Origin: Streptomyces sp. ISL-43
GTDB lineage: Bacteria > Actinomycetota > Actinomycetes > Streptomycetales > Streptomycetaceae
Direction of reading: 5' to 3'
DNA length: 64,000 nt
Assembly: GCF_018614195.1 (NCBI RefSeq)
Contig: NZ_JAGGOT010000002.1
Location: forward strand, 340,573 to 404,572
Numbering within the stretch: position 1 is the first letter of the stretch; every line of letters starts with the position of its first letter. The notes below the pieces were generated by a model. That model had not been told where the DNA came from, did not search any database, and saw only the letters and a list, made by a program, of their open reading frames with translations. The translations under genes were made by a program, and so were the position numbers. Shown here piece by piece: positions 25,933-37,218 of this stretch.

Positions 25933-26087
25933 GTCCGTTCCTCGTTCCTCGGCGACTGTCGACGATCAGGTTGATCTGGTACGGACGGGAGTCTAGGGCC
26001 TGGCTACGACGGGGTGGGGTTATCCCCCGTTTACCTCGGCCCGGCTACCCGATGGCATCGGGCGCGCGCGCTTGACAGGGTGGGCGC

Positions 26088-27266
26088 ATGACCGCGACCG
26101 ATCACACCCCCGGCGACGACGCTCCTCCTCCCGTGCGCGCTCCCTTCAGTGCCGTGACGTGGAAGGAAATCGCGTACCTGCTGAGCAATTTCCCCGCCGC
26201 CCTCATCGGGTTCGTCTACACGGTCTTCATGGTGTCGACCGCGGGCGGTCTGTCCGTGACCGCGATCGGTCTTCCGCTGCTCGCATGCGGTCTTTTCCTG
26301 TCTCGCCAGTTGGGACGGCTGGAACGGGCGCGGGCGCGCGATCTCTTGGGCGTGCGGGTGGAGGAGCCGAGCCCGATGCCCGGGCCGGCGCGCGCCGGGG
26401 GGTTCTTCCCCTGGCTGTGGGCCGGACTCAAGGACCCGGTGGCGTGGCGGACCGTGCTGTTCGAGCTGGTGCGGCTGCCGTGGGCGGTGCTCACCTTCGC
26501 CGTGGCGCTGACCGGGCTGTTCGTGCTGTGGCCGGTACTGCCGTGGGTGGCCCGCGGGCTCGCGAACGTGGACCGGGCGATGGTACGGGGCCTCCTGTCG
26601 CCGTCGGACGAACTGGAGCGGCGGATCGCGGAACTGGAGTCCGACCGGGGGGTCGTCGTCGACACGGCGGCGGCGGACCTGCGGCGCATCGAACGGGACC
26701 TGCACGACGGGGCGCAGGCCCGGCTGGTGGCGCTGGCCATGGGGCTGGGCCTGGCGAAGGAGAAGCTGCTGGAGGACCCCGAGGGGGCGGCGGCGATGGT
26801 GGACGAGGCGCACGGCGAGGTGAAGCTCGCGCTGCGCGAACTGCGGGACCTGGCGCGGGGCATCCACCCGGCGGTGCTGACCGACCGGGGGCTGGACGCG
26901 GCGCTGTCGTCGGTGGCTTCGCGGTGCCTGGTGCCGGTGAAGGTGGCGGTCGACCTGCCGGCGCGGCCGGCGGAGGCGATCGAGGGGATCGCGTACTTCG
27001 TGGTCTCGGAGCTGCTGCAGAACGTGAGCAAGCACGCGGGTCCGCAGGCGCGGGGCGCCTCCGTGGAGGTCTGGCGGGCGGAGCGGCGGCTGCTGATCCG
27101 GGTGTCGGACGACGGGCGCGGCGGTGCGGACGTCCGGGGCGGGTCGGGGCTGGCGGGGCTCGGTGAACGGCTGGACGCGGTGGACGGGGTGCTGGTGGTG
27201 GAGTCCCCGGAGGGGGCGGGGACGGTGGTGACGGCGGAGCTGCCGTGGCGCGATCGCGTGGCGTGA
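26088..27266 (+). CDS. NarL-type sensor histidine kinase, first of a paralogous pair
   Basis: A 392-residue membrane kinase. Residues 20-165 hold a sensor region with about four helices of the actinobacterial 'putative sensor' type. The HisKA_3 domain carries ERDLHDGAQARLVALAMGLGLAKEKL with the phospho-His at 206, and the HATPase domain shows YFVVSELLQNVSKHAG, DDGRGGAD and GSGLAGLGERLDAVDG. It autophosphorylates and should signal to the regulator at 29133. It is divergent from nuoA2 and so a candidate regulator of that cluster. The following kinase at 27628 is a close paralogue in the same direction. Confidence 0.93.
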   Translation: MTATDHTPGDDAPPPVRAPFSAVTWKEIAYLLSNFPAALIGFVYTVFMVSTAGGLSVTAIGLPLLACGLFLSRQLGRLERARARDLLGVRVEEPSPMPGPARAGGFFPWLWAGLKDPVAWRTVLFELVRLPWAVLTFAVALTGLFVLWPVLPWVARGLANVDRAMVRGLLSPSDELERRIAELESDRGVVVDTAAADLRRIERDLHDGAQARLVALAMGLGLAKEKLLEDPEGAAAMVDEAHGEVKLALRELRDLARGIHPAVLTDRGLDAALSSVASRCLVPVKVAVDLPARPAEAIEGIAYFVVSELLQNVSKHAGPQARGASVEVWRAERRLLIRVSDDGRGGADVRGGSGLAGLGERLDAVDGVLVVESPEGAGTVVTAELPWRDRVA

Positions 27267-27627
27267 GCGGGGGCCCGGCCGGGCCGCCGTTTCCGGCTGC
27301 GGCGCCGTGGCAGCGCCCCGAACGCCGGCGGGGCTGAGGTACGGCTCCGGTGCCCGCCGTCTCCAGCCCCGCCCGGGAGGTGCTCCGGGGCGGGGCTGAG
27401 GCATGGCTGCGGCGCGGCGGGAGCGCTCTGATCCGGTGGCCGCCCCGCCACCCCTCCGCGCTGCCCGAGACGTGCTCCCGGGCGGCGCGGAGGGGGGGGC
27501 GGCGCCCGGTCCGGTGTAGGGGGTGGGGATAACCCCCGGGGGGAGAGACCGACGCGCCGGATGGTTTCGGTGGGGGCGCGGCGGGAGGGTTGGAGGGTCA
27601 AGGCGGATCGAAAGGCGGGTCGGGATC
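27267..27627 (+). other. 361-bp gap between the two kinase genes
   Basis: No gene is visible. The gap holds one copy of the Streptomyces intergenic motif AACGCCGGCGGGGCTG (within 27315-27336), a GC-rich inverted repeat CAGCCCCGCCC / GGGGCGGGGCTG near 27363-27399, and a second CGGGGCTGAGG copy. There is no recognisable promoter or RNA gene; the GTCGGGATC before 27628 is a weak ribosome site. Confidence 0.5.
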
Positions 27628-28929
27628 ATGGGCAGCAGCGCGCACGGCGGCAGTGGGATCGGCAGGGTGCTGCGGGCTCCCGTGGAGGGGCGGACCTGGC
27701 GGGAGTTCGGGTATCTGCTGCTCGGGCTGCCGCTCAGCGCGCTCTACTTCTCGCTCGCCGTCGCGGGCGTCAGCCTCGGCGCCGGACTGCTCGTCACCTT
27801 CCTCGGAGTCCCGGTGCTCGCCGGGGTGCTCGCCCTGTGCCGCGGCTTCGGCCGGCTGGAGCGCGCCCGGGTGCGCGGGATGCTGGGCCACGACATCGCC
27901 GAGCCCGCGCCGATCCGGGCGAGGAAGAGCGGGATGATCGCCGCCATGGGGGCGCTGCTGAAGAGCGGGAGCGCCTGGCGGCACGTGCTGTACTCCGTGA
28001 TCCACTTCCCCTGGGCGGTGTTCAGCTCCTGCGTGGCCCTGGTGTTCTGGGCCTTCGGGTGGGCGATGCTGCTGTACCCCCTCTGGTTCTGGGTCTTCCC
28101 GGCCTACACCGACCAGCCGGGGTTGCAGCTCTTCCAGAACGACGAGTACTCGTTCTACCTGGACTCGCCCCTGGCGATCGCGCTGACCTGCCTGATCGGG
28201 CTCGCCTTCACCGTCACCACTCCCTGGGTCGTCCGCGCCCTGACGACCGTCGACCGGGTGCTCGTCGCCGGGCTGCTCGGCCCGTCGCGGCTCGCGCACC
28301 GGGTCACCGAGCTGGAGTCCGACCGCGGGGTCGTCGTCGACACGGCGGCCGCCGACCTGCGGCGCATCGAGCGGGACCTGCACGACGGGGCGCAGGCCCG
28401 GCTGGTGGCGCTGGCCATGGATCTGGGGCTGGCGAAGGAGAAGCTGACCGAGGACCCGCGGGCGGCCGCCCGCATGGTCGACGAGGCGCACGGCGAGGTG
28501 AAGATCGCCCTGCAGGAGCTGCGCGACCTGGCCCGCGGGATCCATCCGGCGGTACTCACCGACCGCGGTCTGGACGCGGCGCTGTCCTCGGTGGCCTCCC
28601 GGTGTGCCGTGCCGGTACGGGTGGCCGTGGAGCTGCCCGCGCGTCCGGCGGCGGCGATCGAGGGGATCGCGTACTTCACCGTCTCGGAGCTGCTCCAGAA
28701 CATCAGCAAGCACGCGAGGGCCCGTACGGCCGCCGTCGACGTGTGGAAGTCCGGCGAGCGGCTGCTGATCCAGGTCACGGACGACGGCCGGGGCGGAGCG
28801 TCCGCCCTGACCGGGTCGGGACTGGCCGGGCTGGCCGAGCGGCTGGACGCGGTGGACGGCGTGCTCATCGTGGACTCCCCCGCGGACGGCGGCACCACCG
28901 TCACCGCCGAGCTCCCCTGGCGCGCCTGA
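27628..28929 (+). CDS. NarL-type sensor histidine kinase, second of the pair
   Basis: A 433-residue kinase with the same plan as the upstream one. The sensor region (residues 25-215) is about 40 residues longer, with an extra Trp/Phe/Tyr-rich loop WFWVFPAYTDQPGLQLFQNDEYSFYLD between helices, which is likely the sensed surface. HisKA_3 has RIERDLHDGAQARLVALAMDLGL with His252, and the ATPase domain follows. From ELESDRGVVVDTAAADLRR to the end the two kinases are nearly identical, while their sensor regions differ. ATG 27628 is chosen because the alignment with its paralogue begins there. Confidence 0.92.
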   Translation: MGSSAHGGSGIGRVLRAPVEGRTWREFGYLLLGLPLSALYFSLAVAGVSLGAGLLVTFLGVPVLAGVLALCRGFGRLERARVRGMLGHDIAEPAPIRARKSGMIAAMGALLKSGSAWRHVLYSVIHFPWAVFSSCVALVFWAFGWAMLLYPLWFWVFPAYTDQPGLQLFQNDEYSFYLDSPLAIALTCLIGLAFTVTTPWVVRALTTVDRVLVAGLLGPSRLAHRVTELESDRGVVVDTAAADLRRIERDLHDGAQARLVALAMDLGLAKEKLTEDPRAAARMVDEAHGEVKIALQELRDLARGIHPAVLTDRGLDAALSSVASRCAVPVRVAVELPARPAAAIEGIAYFTVSELLQNISKHARARTAAVDVWKSGERLLIQVTDDGRGGASALTGSGLAGLAERLDAVDGVLIVDSPADGGTTVTAELPWRA

Positions 28930-29132
28930 CCGTCTCCGCGCGCCCGGCAAGGTCCGAAAGCGGGGCCGAAGGGCTGACTTTCGGGTCCGCGGGGCGGAGG
29001 GAGGGCTTCCGACCCCGAAAACAGCTTTCCCACCCCTACTCGTTGATCCCACTCCGCCTTGATCCGGCCGCAAGGCTGGGATGCTTGGCTGAGTCAGGGA
29101 AACGGGCGAGTGAACATGGGAGCTGCTGAGTC

Positions 29133-29804
29133 GTGGAAGACAGGGTGCGGGTGGTCATCGCCGAGGATTCAGTGCTGCTGCGTGAGGGCCTGACCCGGTT
29201 GCTGACCGACCGGGGGCATGACGTCGTTGCGGGCGTCGGGGACGCGGAAGCCCTGATCAAGACGGTGGCGGAGCTGGCAGCGGAGGACGCGCTGCCGGAT
29301 GTGGTGGTGGCCGATGTGCGGATGCCGCCGACGCACACCGACGAAGGCGTGCGTGCCGCCGTGCGGCTGCGGCGCGACTACCCCGGCATAGGGGTGCTCG
29401 TTTTGTCACAGTACGTGGAGGAGCAGTACGCCACCGAACTGCTGGCCGGTTCCAGCACCGGGGTGGGGTATCTGCTGAAGGACCGGGTGGCCGAGGTCCG
29501 GGAGTTCCTCGACGCCGTCGTGCGCGTGGCCCGGGGCGGCACCGCCCTGGACCCGGAGGTCGTGGCGCAGCTGCTCGGCCGCAGCCGCAAGCAGGACGTA
29601 CTGGCCGGGCTGACCCCGCGCGAGCGCGAGGTGCTCGGGCTGATGGCCGAGGGGCGGACCAATTCCGCCGCGGCCAAGCAGCTGGTGGTGAGTGACGGGG
29701 CGGTGGAGAAGCACGTGAGCAACATCTTCATGAAGCTCGGCCTGTCACCGAGTGACGGGGATCACCGGCGTGTGCTGGCCGTCCTCACCTACCTAAGATC
29801 TTGA
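29133..29804 (+). CDS. NarL/FixJ (LuxR-HTH) response regulator
   Basis: A 223-residue regulator. The receiver domain starts RVVIAEDSVLLREGLTRLL with the acidic pair at 11-12, the phospho-Asp at 61 (VVADVRMPP) and the conserved Lys in YLLKDRV. The HTH domain shows LTPREREVLGLMAEGRTNSAAAKQLVVSDGAVEKHVSNIFMKL. It is the only regulator next to two kinases, so both may feed it. Likely targets are the adjacent nuo2 cluster and korAB, whose leader contains inverted repeats. GTG 29133 follows a GGGAGCTGC site. Confidence 0.95.
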   Translation: MEDRVRVVIAEDSVLLREGLTRLLTDRGHDVVAGVGDAEALIKTVAELAAEDALPDVVVADVRMPPTHTDEGVRAAVRLRRDYPGIGVLVLSQYVEEQYATELLAGSSTGVGYLLKDRVAEVREFLDAVVRVARGGTALDPEVVAQLLGRSRKQDVLAGLTPREREVLGLMAEGRTNSAAAKQLVVSDGAVEKHVSNIFMKLGLSPSDGDHRRVLAVLTYLRS

Positions 29805-29842
29805 TCAACTGACACTCTGTCAGGTAAGGCCGGATTCGGACA

Positions 29843-29862
29843 GACCGTCTCAGAGGACGGTC
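29843..29862 (+). promoter_or_regulatory. Inverted repeat in the korA leader region (distal)
   Basis: Perfect 7-bp arms GACCGTC (29843-29849) and GACGGTC (29856-29862) with a TCAGAG spacer, 87-106 bp upstream of korA. A smaller hairpin, CTGACA-CTC-TGTCAG, lies at 29809-29823 directly after the response-regulator stop and may be its terminator. Confidence 0.4.
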
Positions 29863-29890
29863 CAGAAAATGAGCATCCAGGGGCAACAAT

Positions 29891-29906
29891 CCCTACGGAC
29901 GTAGGG
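29891..29906 (+). promoter_or_regulatory. Palindrome in the korA leader region (proximal)
   Basis: CCCTACG (29891-29897) and CGTAGGG (29900-29906) are perfect 7-bp arms separated by GA, 43 bp upstream of the korA GTG. The size and closeness fit a NarL-type regulator site, with the adjacent response regulator the obvious candidate. Confidence 0.45.
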
Positions 29907-29948
29907 TGGAACTTGGGAGAGCTCACGCCTCGAAGGAGGTCCAGTTCA

Positions 29949-31932
29949 GTGACCAGCCAGGTCAGTAGCCCAGCCGAGCAGTCCGACGGGGCCGAAGGCG
30001 CGGTCGTCGGCGAGCAGCGGACGCCCCCGGGCCCGAACGGTGACAACCCGGCCGGAGGCGGCACCACCGCCCCCGCCGGCGGGGGCGGCAAGGAAGTCCG
30101 CCGCCTCGATCGGGTGATCATCCGCTTCGCGGGTGACTCGGGTGACGGAATGCAGCTCACCGGTGACCGCTTCACCTCGGAGACCGCTTCCTACGGGAAC
30201 GACCTCTCGACGCTGCCGAACTTTCCCGCCGAGATCAGGGCGCCCGCCGGAACCCTGCCGGGCGTGTCGTCCTTCCAGCTGCATTTCGCCGATCACGACA
30301 TCCTGACGCCCGGCGACGCCCCGAACGTGCTGGTCGCGATGAACCCGGCCGCACTGAAGGCGAACATCGCGGACGTGCCGCGCGGTGCGGAGATCATCGT
30401 CAATACCGATGAGTTCACCAAGCGCCCGATGGCGAAGGTCGGCTACGAGAGCTCCCCGCTGGAGGACGGCTCCCTGGACGCCTACAGCGTCCACCCGGTG
30501 CCACTGACCACCCTGACCATCGAGGCGCTGAAGGACTTCGGGCTGTCCCGCAAGGAGGCCGAGCGCAGCAAGAACATGTTCGCGCTGGGTCTGCTGTCCT
30601 GGATGTACCACCGGCCCACCGAGGGCACCGAGACGTTCCTGCGGCAGAAGTTCGCGAAGAAGCCGCAGATCGCCGAGGCGAATGTGGCGGCCTTCCGGGC
30701 GGGCTGGAACTTCGGCGAGACCACCGAGGACTTCGCCGTCTCCTACGAGGTGGCCCCGGCCACCCGCGCCTTCCCGGCCGGCACCTACCGCAACATCTCG
30801 GGGAACCTGGCCCTGTCCTACGGGCTGATCGCCGCAGGTCAGCAGGCCGATCTCCCCCTCTACCTGGGCTCGTACCCGATCACCCCGGCCTCCGACATCC
30901 TGCACGAGCTGAGCAAGCACAAGAACTTCGGCGTGCGGACCTTCCAGGCCGAGGACGAGATCGCGGGGATCGGCGCGGCCCTGGGCGCGGCCTTCGGCGG
31001 CTCCCTCGCCGTGACGACGACCTCGGGCCCCGGCGTGGCGCTGAAGTCCGAGACGATCGGTCTGGCGGTCTCGCTGGAGCTGCCGCTGCTGATCGTGGAC
31101 ATCCAGCGCGGCGGCCCTTCGACGGGTCTGCCGACCAAGACCGAGCAGGCCGATCTGCTCCAGGCCATGTACGGGCGCAACGGCGAGGCCCCGGTCCCGA
31201 TCGTGGCCCCGCGCACCCCGGCGGACTGCTTCGACGCCGCGCTCGACGCCGCCAGGATCGCGCTGACCTACCGGACCCCGGTGTTCCTGCTCTCCGACGG
31301 CTACCTCGCCAACGGCTCCGAGCCCTGGCGGATCCCGGACGTGGCGGACCTCCCGGACCTGACGGTGCAGTTCGCCTCCGGCCCCAACCACGAGCTCGCG
31401 GACGGCACCGAGGTGTTCTGGCCGTACAAGCGCGATCCGCGGACCCTGGCCCGCCCCTGGGCGGTCCCCGGCACCCCGGGCCTCGAACACCGCATCGGCG
31501 GCATCGAGAAGCAGGACGGCACCGGCAACATCTCCTACGACCCCGCGAACCACGACCTCATGGTCCGTACCCGCCAGGCCAAGATCGACGGCATCGAGGT
31601 CCCGGACCTGGAAGTCGACGACCCGGACGGCGCACGGACCCTGGTCATCGGCTGGGGCTCGACCTACGGCCCGATCACGGCCGCCGTACGCCGGCTGCGG
31701 CTCGCCGGGCTCCCCATCGCGCAGGCCCATCTGCGCCACCTCAACCCCTTCCCGAGGAATCTGGGCGAGGTCCTGAAGCGTTACGACAAGGTAGTGGTGC
31801 CGGAGATGAACCTCGGGCAGCTCGCGACCCTCCTGAGGGCGAAGTACCTGGTCGACGCGGCGTCGTACAACCAGGTGAACGGCATGCCGTTCAAGGCCGA
31901 GCAGCTCGCCACGCATCTCGAGGAGGCCATCA

Positions 31933-31940
<8 letters not shown>
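29949..31940 (+). CDS. korA: 2-oxoacid:ferredoxin oxidoreductase alpha subunit (gamma-alpha fusion)
   Basis: A 663-residue subunit of the enzyme that decarboxylates 2-oxoglutarate (or another 2-oxoacid) to the acyl-CoA while reducing ferredoxin. After a 45-residue Gly/Pro-rich leader, residues 50-210 form the gamma domain (RVIIRFAGDSGDGMQLTGDRF, VLVAMNPAAL). The alpha domain follows with YLGSYPITPASDILHELSK, FQAEDEIAGIGAALGAAFGGSLAVTTTSGPGVALKSE and the GGPSTGLPTKTEQADL block. GTG 29949 has AAGGAGG at ideal spacing; a TTG 36 bp upstream is less likely. The stop overlaps korB by 8 nt. Confidence 0.95.
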
Positions 31941-32991
<1,051 letters not shown>

Positions 32992-33020
32992 GCCCCTCGG
33001 CTCCCGGCGGCCCCCGCCGA

Positions 33021-33058
33021 CCGAAGCCCGGATCTCCCTCTGGAGGTCCGGGCTTCGG
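33021..33058 (+). terminator. Terminator of korAB
   Basis: Perfect 12-bp arms CCGAAGCCCGGA (33021-33032) and TCCGGGCTTCGG (33047-33058) with an inner CTCC/GGAG stem, 30 bp after the korB stop. Confidence 0.8.
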
Positions 33059-33094
33059 CGTATCCGGACGCGCCTCACACCCTTCTCCACCAGC

Positions 33095-33111
33095 TTACTT
33101 TCTAAAAGTTA
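33095..33111. promoter_or_regulatory. HxlR-type operator-like sequence upstream of the QorB-like gene
   Basis: An AT-rich island in GC-rich DNA: ACTTT (33097-33101), spacer CTA, AAAGT (33105-33109), flanked by further partial symmetry, 66 bp upstream of the start. Similar ACTTT-N-AAAGT sites precede qorB-type genes controlled by HxlR regulators. No HxlR gene is adjacent here. Confidence 0.5.
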
Positions 33112-33174
33112 GCGCTTACCGTAAGGTTGCGTCAGGCCCCACCCCCGAGGCCCACCGCACGGAGGAGAACCCCC

Positions 33175-34041
33175 ATGAGCATCGTCGTCACCGGAGCCAC
33201 CGGAGCCCTCGGCCGCCTTGTCGTCGAGGAGCTGCTGACCCGCGTCCCCGCCGACCGGATCGCCGCCGTCGTACGCGACGCCGCCAAGGCCGCCGACCTC
33301 GCCGAGCGCGGCGTCGAGCTGCGGGTCGCCGACTACGACGACCCCGCGAGCCTGGCCGGGGCCTTCCGGGCCGGCGACCGGGTGCTGCTGGTCTCCGGCA
33401 ACGAGATAGGCCGCCGGGTCGCCCAGCACACCGCCGTCCTGAAGGCCGCGAGCGCCGCCGGGGTCGCCCAGCTCGCCTACACCGGCATCCTCGGCGGACC
33501 CGAGGCCGACTTCGAGCTGGCGGCCGAGCACCGGGCCACCGAGCAGGCGATCCTCGACTCCGGGATCCCGTACACCTTCCTGCGCAACGGCTGGTACCAC
33601 GAGAACTACACCCGCGACCTGGCCTCCCAGCTGGAGCGCGGCGCCCTCGTGGGCAGCGCGGGCGAGGGCCGCGTCGCCTCGGCGGCCCGCGCCGACTACG
33701 CGGCCGCCGCTGCCGTGGCGCTGACCGGCGAGGGCCACCTGAACCGGGCCTACGAGCTCTCCGGGGACGCCTCGTGGAGCCTGGCGGAGTACGCCGCCGA
33801 GCTGTCGGCCCAGGCGGGCCGCGAGGTCGCGTACACCGAGCTCACGCCCGAGGCGCACCAGGCGGTCCTGACCGGCGCCGGGCTCCCGGAGGGGTTCGCG
33901 GCGGTGTTCGTGGACGTGGACGCGGCGATCCGGCGCGGCCGGCTGGCCTCCACCGGCGGCGACCTGACCCGGCTCATCGGGCGGCCGACGACTCCGGTGG
34001 CCGGGGCGATCGCGGACGCGCTGGCCGCCACGCGACCGTAG
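33175..34041 (+). CDS. NmrA/QorB-like NAD(P)H-dependent oxidoreductase (SDR family)
   Basis: A 288-residue atypical SDR close in length and pattern to E. coli QorB, an NADPH:quinone oxidoreductase. It has the nucleotide motif TGATGALGRLVVEELL at residues 6-21, VVRD after strand 2, VADYDDPASLAGAF, and LAYTGILGGPEADFELAAEHRATEQAILDSGIPYTFLRNGWYHENY, a QorB/NmrA signature. It may detoxify quinones or act as a redox sensor. ATG 33175 follows GGAGGAG. It is preceded by an HxlR-like operator site. Confidence 0.88.
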   Translation: MSIVVTGATGALGRLVVEELLTRVPADRIAAVVRDAAKAADLAERGVELRVADYDDPASLAGAFRAGDRVLLVSGNEIGRRVAQHTAVLKAASAAGVAQLAYTGILGGPEADFELAAEHRATEQAILDSGIPYTFLRNGWYHENYTRDLASQLERGALVGSAGEGRVASAARADYAAAAAVALTGEGHLNRAYELSGDASWSLAEYAAELSAQAGREVAYTELTPEAHQAVLTGAGLPEGFAAVFVDVDAAIRRGRLASTGGDLTRLIGRPTTPVAGAIADALAATRP

Positions 34042-34139
34042 GACCGGAAGCGTCATGAGCATCTCGCGGTAACGGTGATGACATCCGGCCCGTCCGGCGC
34101 TACGGTCTTCAGGTTGGCTTGAATATCACTGGAGGTCCC

Positions 34140-35159
34140 GTGAAGGCGGAGAACGACCAGCGCGCGGGTCTGCTCTACGGATTCGGCGCGTACGGGATGT
34201 GGGGCGTCGTACCCCTCTTCTGGCCGCTCCTGCAGCCCTCCGGAGCCCTGGAGATCCTCGCCCACCGCATGGTGTGGTCCCTGGCCGTCGTCGGCCTGGC
34301 GCTGCTCGCCCTGCGCCGCTGGAGCTGGGTGAGCGAGCTGCTGCGCCAGCCGCGCAAGCTCGCGCTCACCGGGCTGGCCGCCGCCCTGATCACCGTGAAC
34401 TGGGGCGTGTACATCTGGGCCGTCAACAACGGCGCGGTGGTCGAGGCGAGCCTCGGCTACTTCATCAACCCCCTCGTCACCATCGCGCTCGGCGTGCTGC
34501 TCCTCGGCGAACGGCTGCGCCGCGCGCAGTGGGCGGCGGTCGGCATCGGCGTGGCCGCTGTACTGGTGCTGGCCATCGGGTACGGGCGGCCGCCGTGGAT
34601 CTCGCTCGTGCTCGCCTTCTCCTTCGCCATGTACGGGCTGATCAAGAAGAAGCTCAACATGGGCGGCCTGGAATCGCTGACCGCCGAGACCGTGCTGCTG
34701 TTCCTGCCCGCCCTGGGCTACCTGCTGTGGCTGGGCGCGCGGGGGCAGTCCACCTTCGCCGCCCAGGGCCTCGGGCACTCCGCGCTGCTCGCCTCGACCG
34801 GGCTGGTCACCGCGATCCCGCTGGTCTGCTTCGGCGCGGCCGCGATCCGGGTGCCGCTGTCCACCCTCGGGCTGCTCCAGTACACGGCCCCGGTCTTCCA
34901 GTTCGGGCTCGGCGTCCTGTACTTCCACGAGGCCATGCCGCCCGCCCGCTGGGCCGGCTTCTCCCTGGTCTGGGCCGCCCTCTCGATCCTCACCTGGGAA
35001 GCGCTGCGCACCGCCCGCCACACCCGGGCCATCCGCCTCGGATCGCTCCCGACGGGCCTCACGACCGGCCTCCCGACGGGCCTCGCGCACCGCGCGACCG
35101 CCGCCGCCGTCCCGGCCGCCGCGGCCCCCGCCAAGACCCCGGAGCACGAGCCCGCCTAG
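34140..35159 (+). CDS. rarD: EamA/DMT family transporter RarD
   Basis: A 339-residue membrane protein with ten helices of the drug/metabolite transporter superfamily. It starts RAGLLYGFGAYGMWGVVPLFWPLLQPSGALEILAHRMVWSL, the RarD N-terminus, followed by WGVYIWAVNNGAVVEASLGYFINPLVTIALGVLLLGERL and PLSTLGLLQYTAPVFQFGLGVLYFHEAM. RarD substrates are not established. The last 45 residues hold LPTGL repeats and a Pro/Ala tail. GTG 34140 has GGAGG four bases upstream; an upstream in-frame TTG at 34119 is less likely. Confidence 0.93.
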   Translation: MKAENDQRAGLLYGFGAYGMWGVVPLFWPLLQPSGALEILAHRMVWSLAVVGLALLALRRWSWVSELLRQPRKLALTGLAAALITVNWGVYIWAVNNGAVVEASLGYFINPLVTIALGVLLLGERLRRAQWAAVGIGVAAVLVLAIGYGRPPWISLVLAFSFAMYGLIKKKLNMGGLESLTAETVLLFLPALGYLLWLGARGQSTFAAQGLGHSALLASTGLVTAIPLVCFGAAAIRVPLSTLGLLQYTAPVFQFGLGVLYFHEAMPPARWAGFSLVWAALSILTWEALRTARHTRAIRLGSLPTGLTTGLPTGLAHRATAAAVPAAAAPAKTPEHEPA

Positions 35160-35190
35160 CCGGAGCCGCGGGCGCGCTCCCGCACCCCTC

Positions 35191-35222
35191 GATCCCCGCC
35201 CCGGAGTTCCGGAGCGGGGATC
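35191..35222 (+). terminator. Terminator of rarD
   Basis: Arms GATCCCCGC (35191-35199) and GCGGGGATC (35214-35222) with an inner CCGGA/TCCGG stem, 31 bp after the rarD stop. Confidence 0.8.
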
Positions 35223-35262
35223 GTCCGGTTTCCGAACCAACATGACCGGATTGTGTTCTTGA

Positions 35263-36729
<1,467 letters not shown>

Positions 36730-36776
36730 GACGTGATCCGCGCGTCATGACGGGGGGAGGGCGGCAGACCGGCCCT

Positions 36777-36792
36777 AATGGTCTAGACCTCT
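36777..36792 (+). promoter_or_regulatory. Candidate DasR-responsive element (dre)
   Basis: AATGGTCTAGACCTCT matches the DasR consensus A(C/G)TGGTCTAGACCA(C/G)T at 14 of 16 positions, including the whole TGGTCTAGACC core. It lies 48 bp after the aminopeptidase stop and 28 bp upstream of the small gene at 36820. DasR is the GlcNAc-sensing GntR regulator of Streptomyces. Confidence 0.6.
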
Positions 36793-36819
36793 AGGGCTCC
36801 GGTGTGGTCTGACCGGACC

Positions 36820-37218
36820 ATGCCGGAGATCATCGCCGCCCTGCTCGGCATGGTCGCCCAAGCCGCCGCCGCCCTCAACCCCGCACTCCTCGTGCGGGGG
36901 CGGCGGCGGCTCCGGCGGCTCACGGACCACGCCCAGGGCCGCTCCGTGCTCGTCCCCTGCGATCTGCGCGACCGCGAGCTGACCGGCGGTACCTGGGCCG
37001 AGGGCCACTTGGAGCTGCCGCCCGGCGGACCGGGCGGACCGGTGGGCCGGCGCGCGAAGGGGCGTACGACGTCGCGGACCGCGGGGTTCCCGCCGCTGGA
37101 GGCCGTCTCCGCCGACGAGATCAGCGTTGCCTTCCGCTCCGAGGACGGCGCCACCGAACTGCGGCTCCACCCGGGCGAGGCGCCGATGGTGCTACGCGTC
37201 CTGCGCGCCGCCCCGTAG
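36820..37218 (+). CDS. Small actinobacterial hypothetical protein
   Basis: About 132 residues. A short hydrophobic N-terminus (IIAALLGMVAQAAAALNPALL) could be a membrane anchor. Then comes a basic stretch VRGRRRLRRL and a beta-rich part: SVLVPCDLRDREL, LPPGGPGGPVGRR, ISVAFRSEDGATELRLHP. I do not recognise the family. The start may be ATG 36820 or GTG 36802. A DasR-like site lies just upstream, so regulation by amino-sugar status is conceivable. Its 3' end overlaps the convergent toxin gene by 27 bp. Confidence 0.65.
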   Translation: MPEIIAALLGMVAQAAAALNPALLVRGRRRLRRLTDHAQGRSVLVPCDLRDRELTGGTWAEGHLELPPGGPGGPVGRRAKGRTTSRTAGFPPLEAVSADEISVAFRSEDGATELRLHPGEAPMVLRVLRAAP

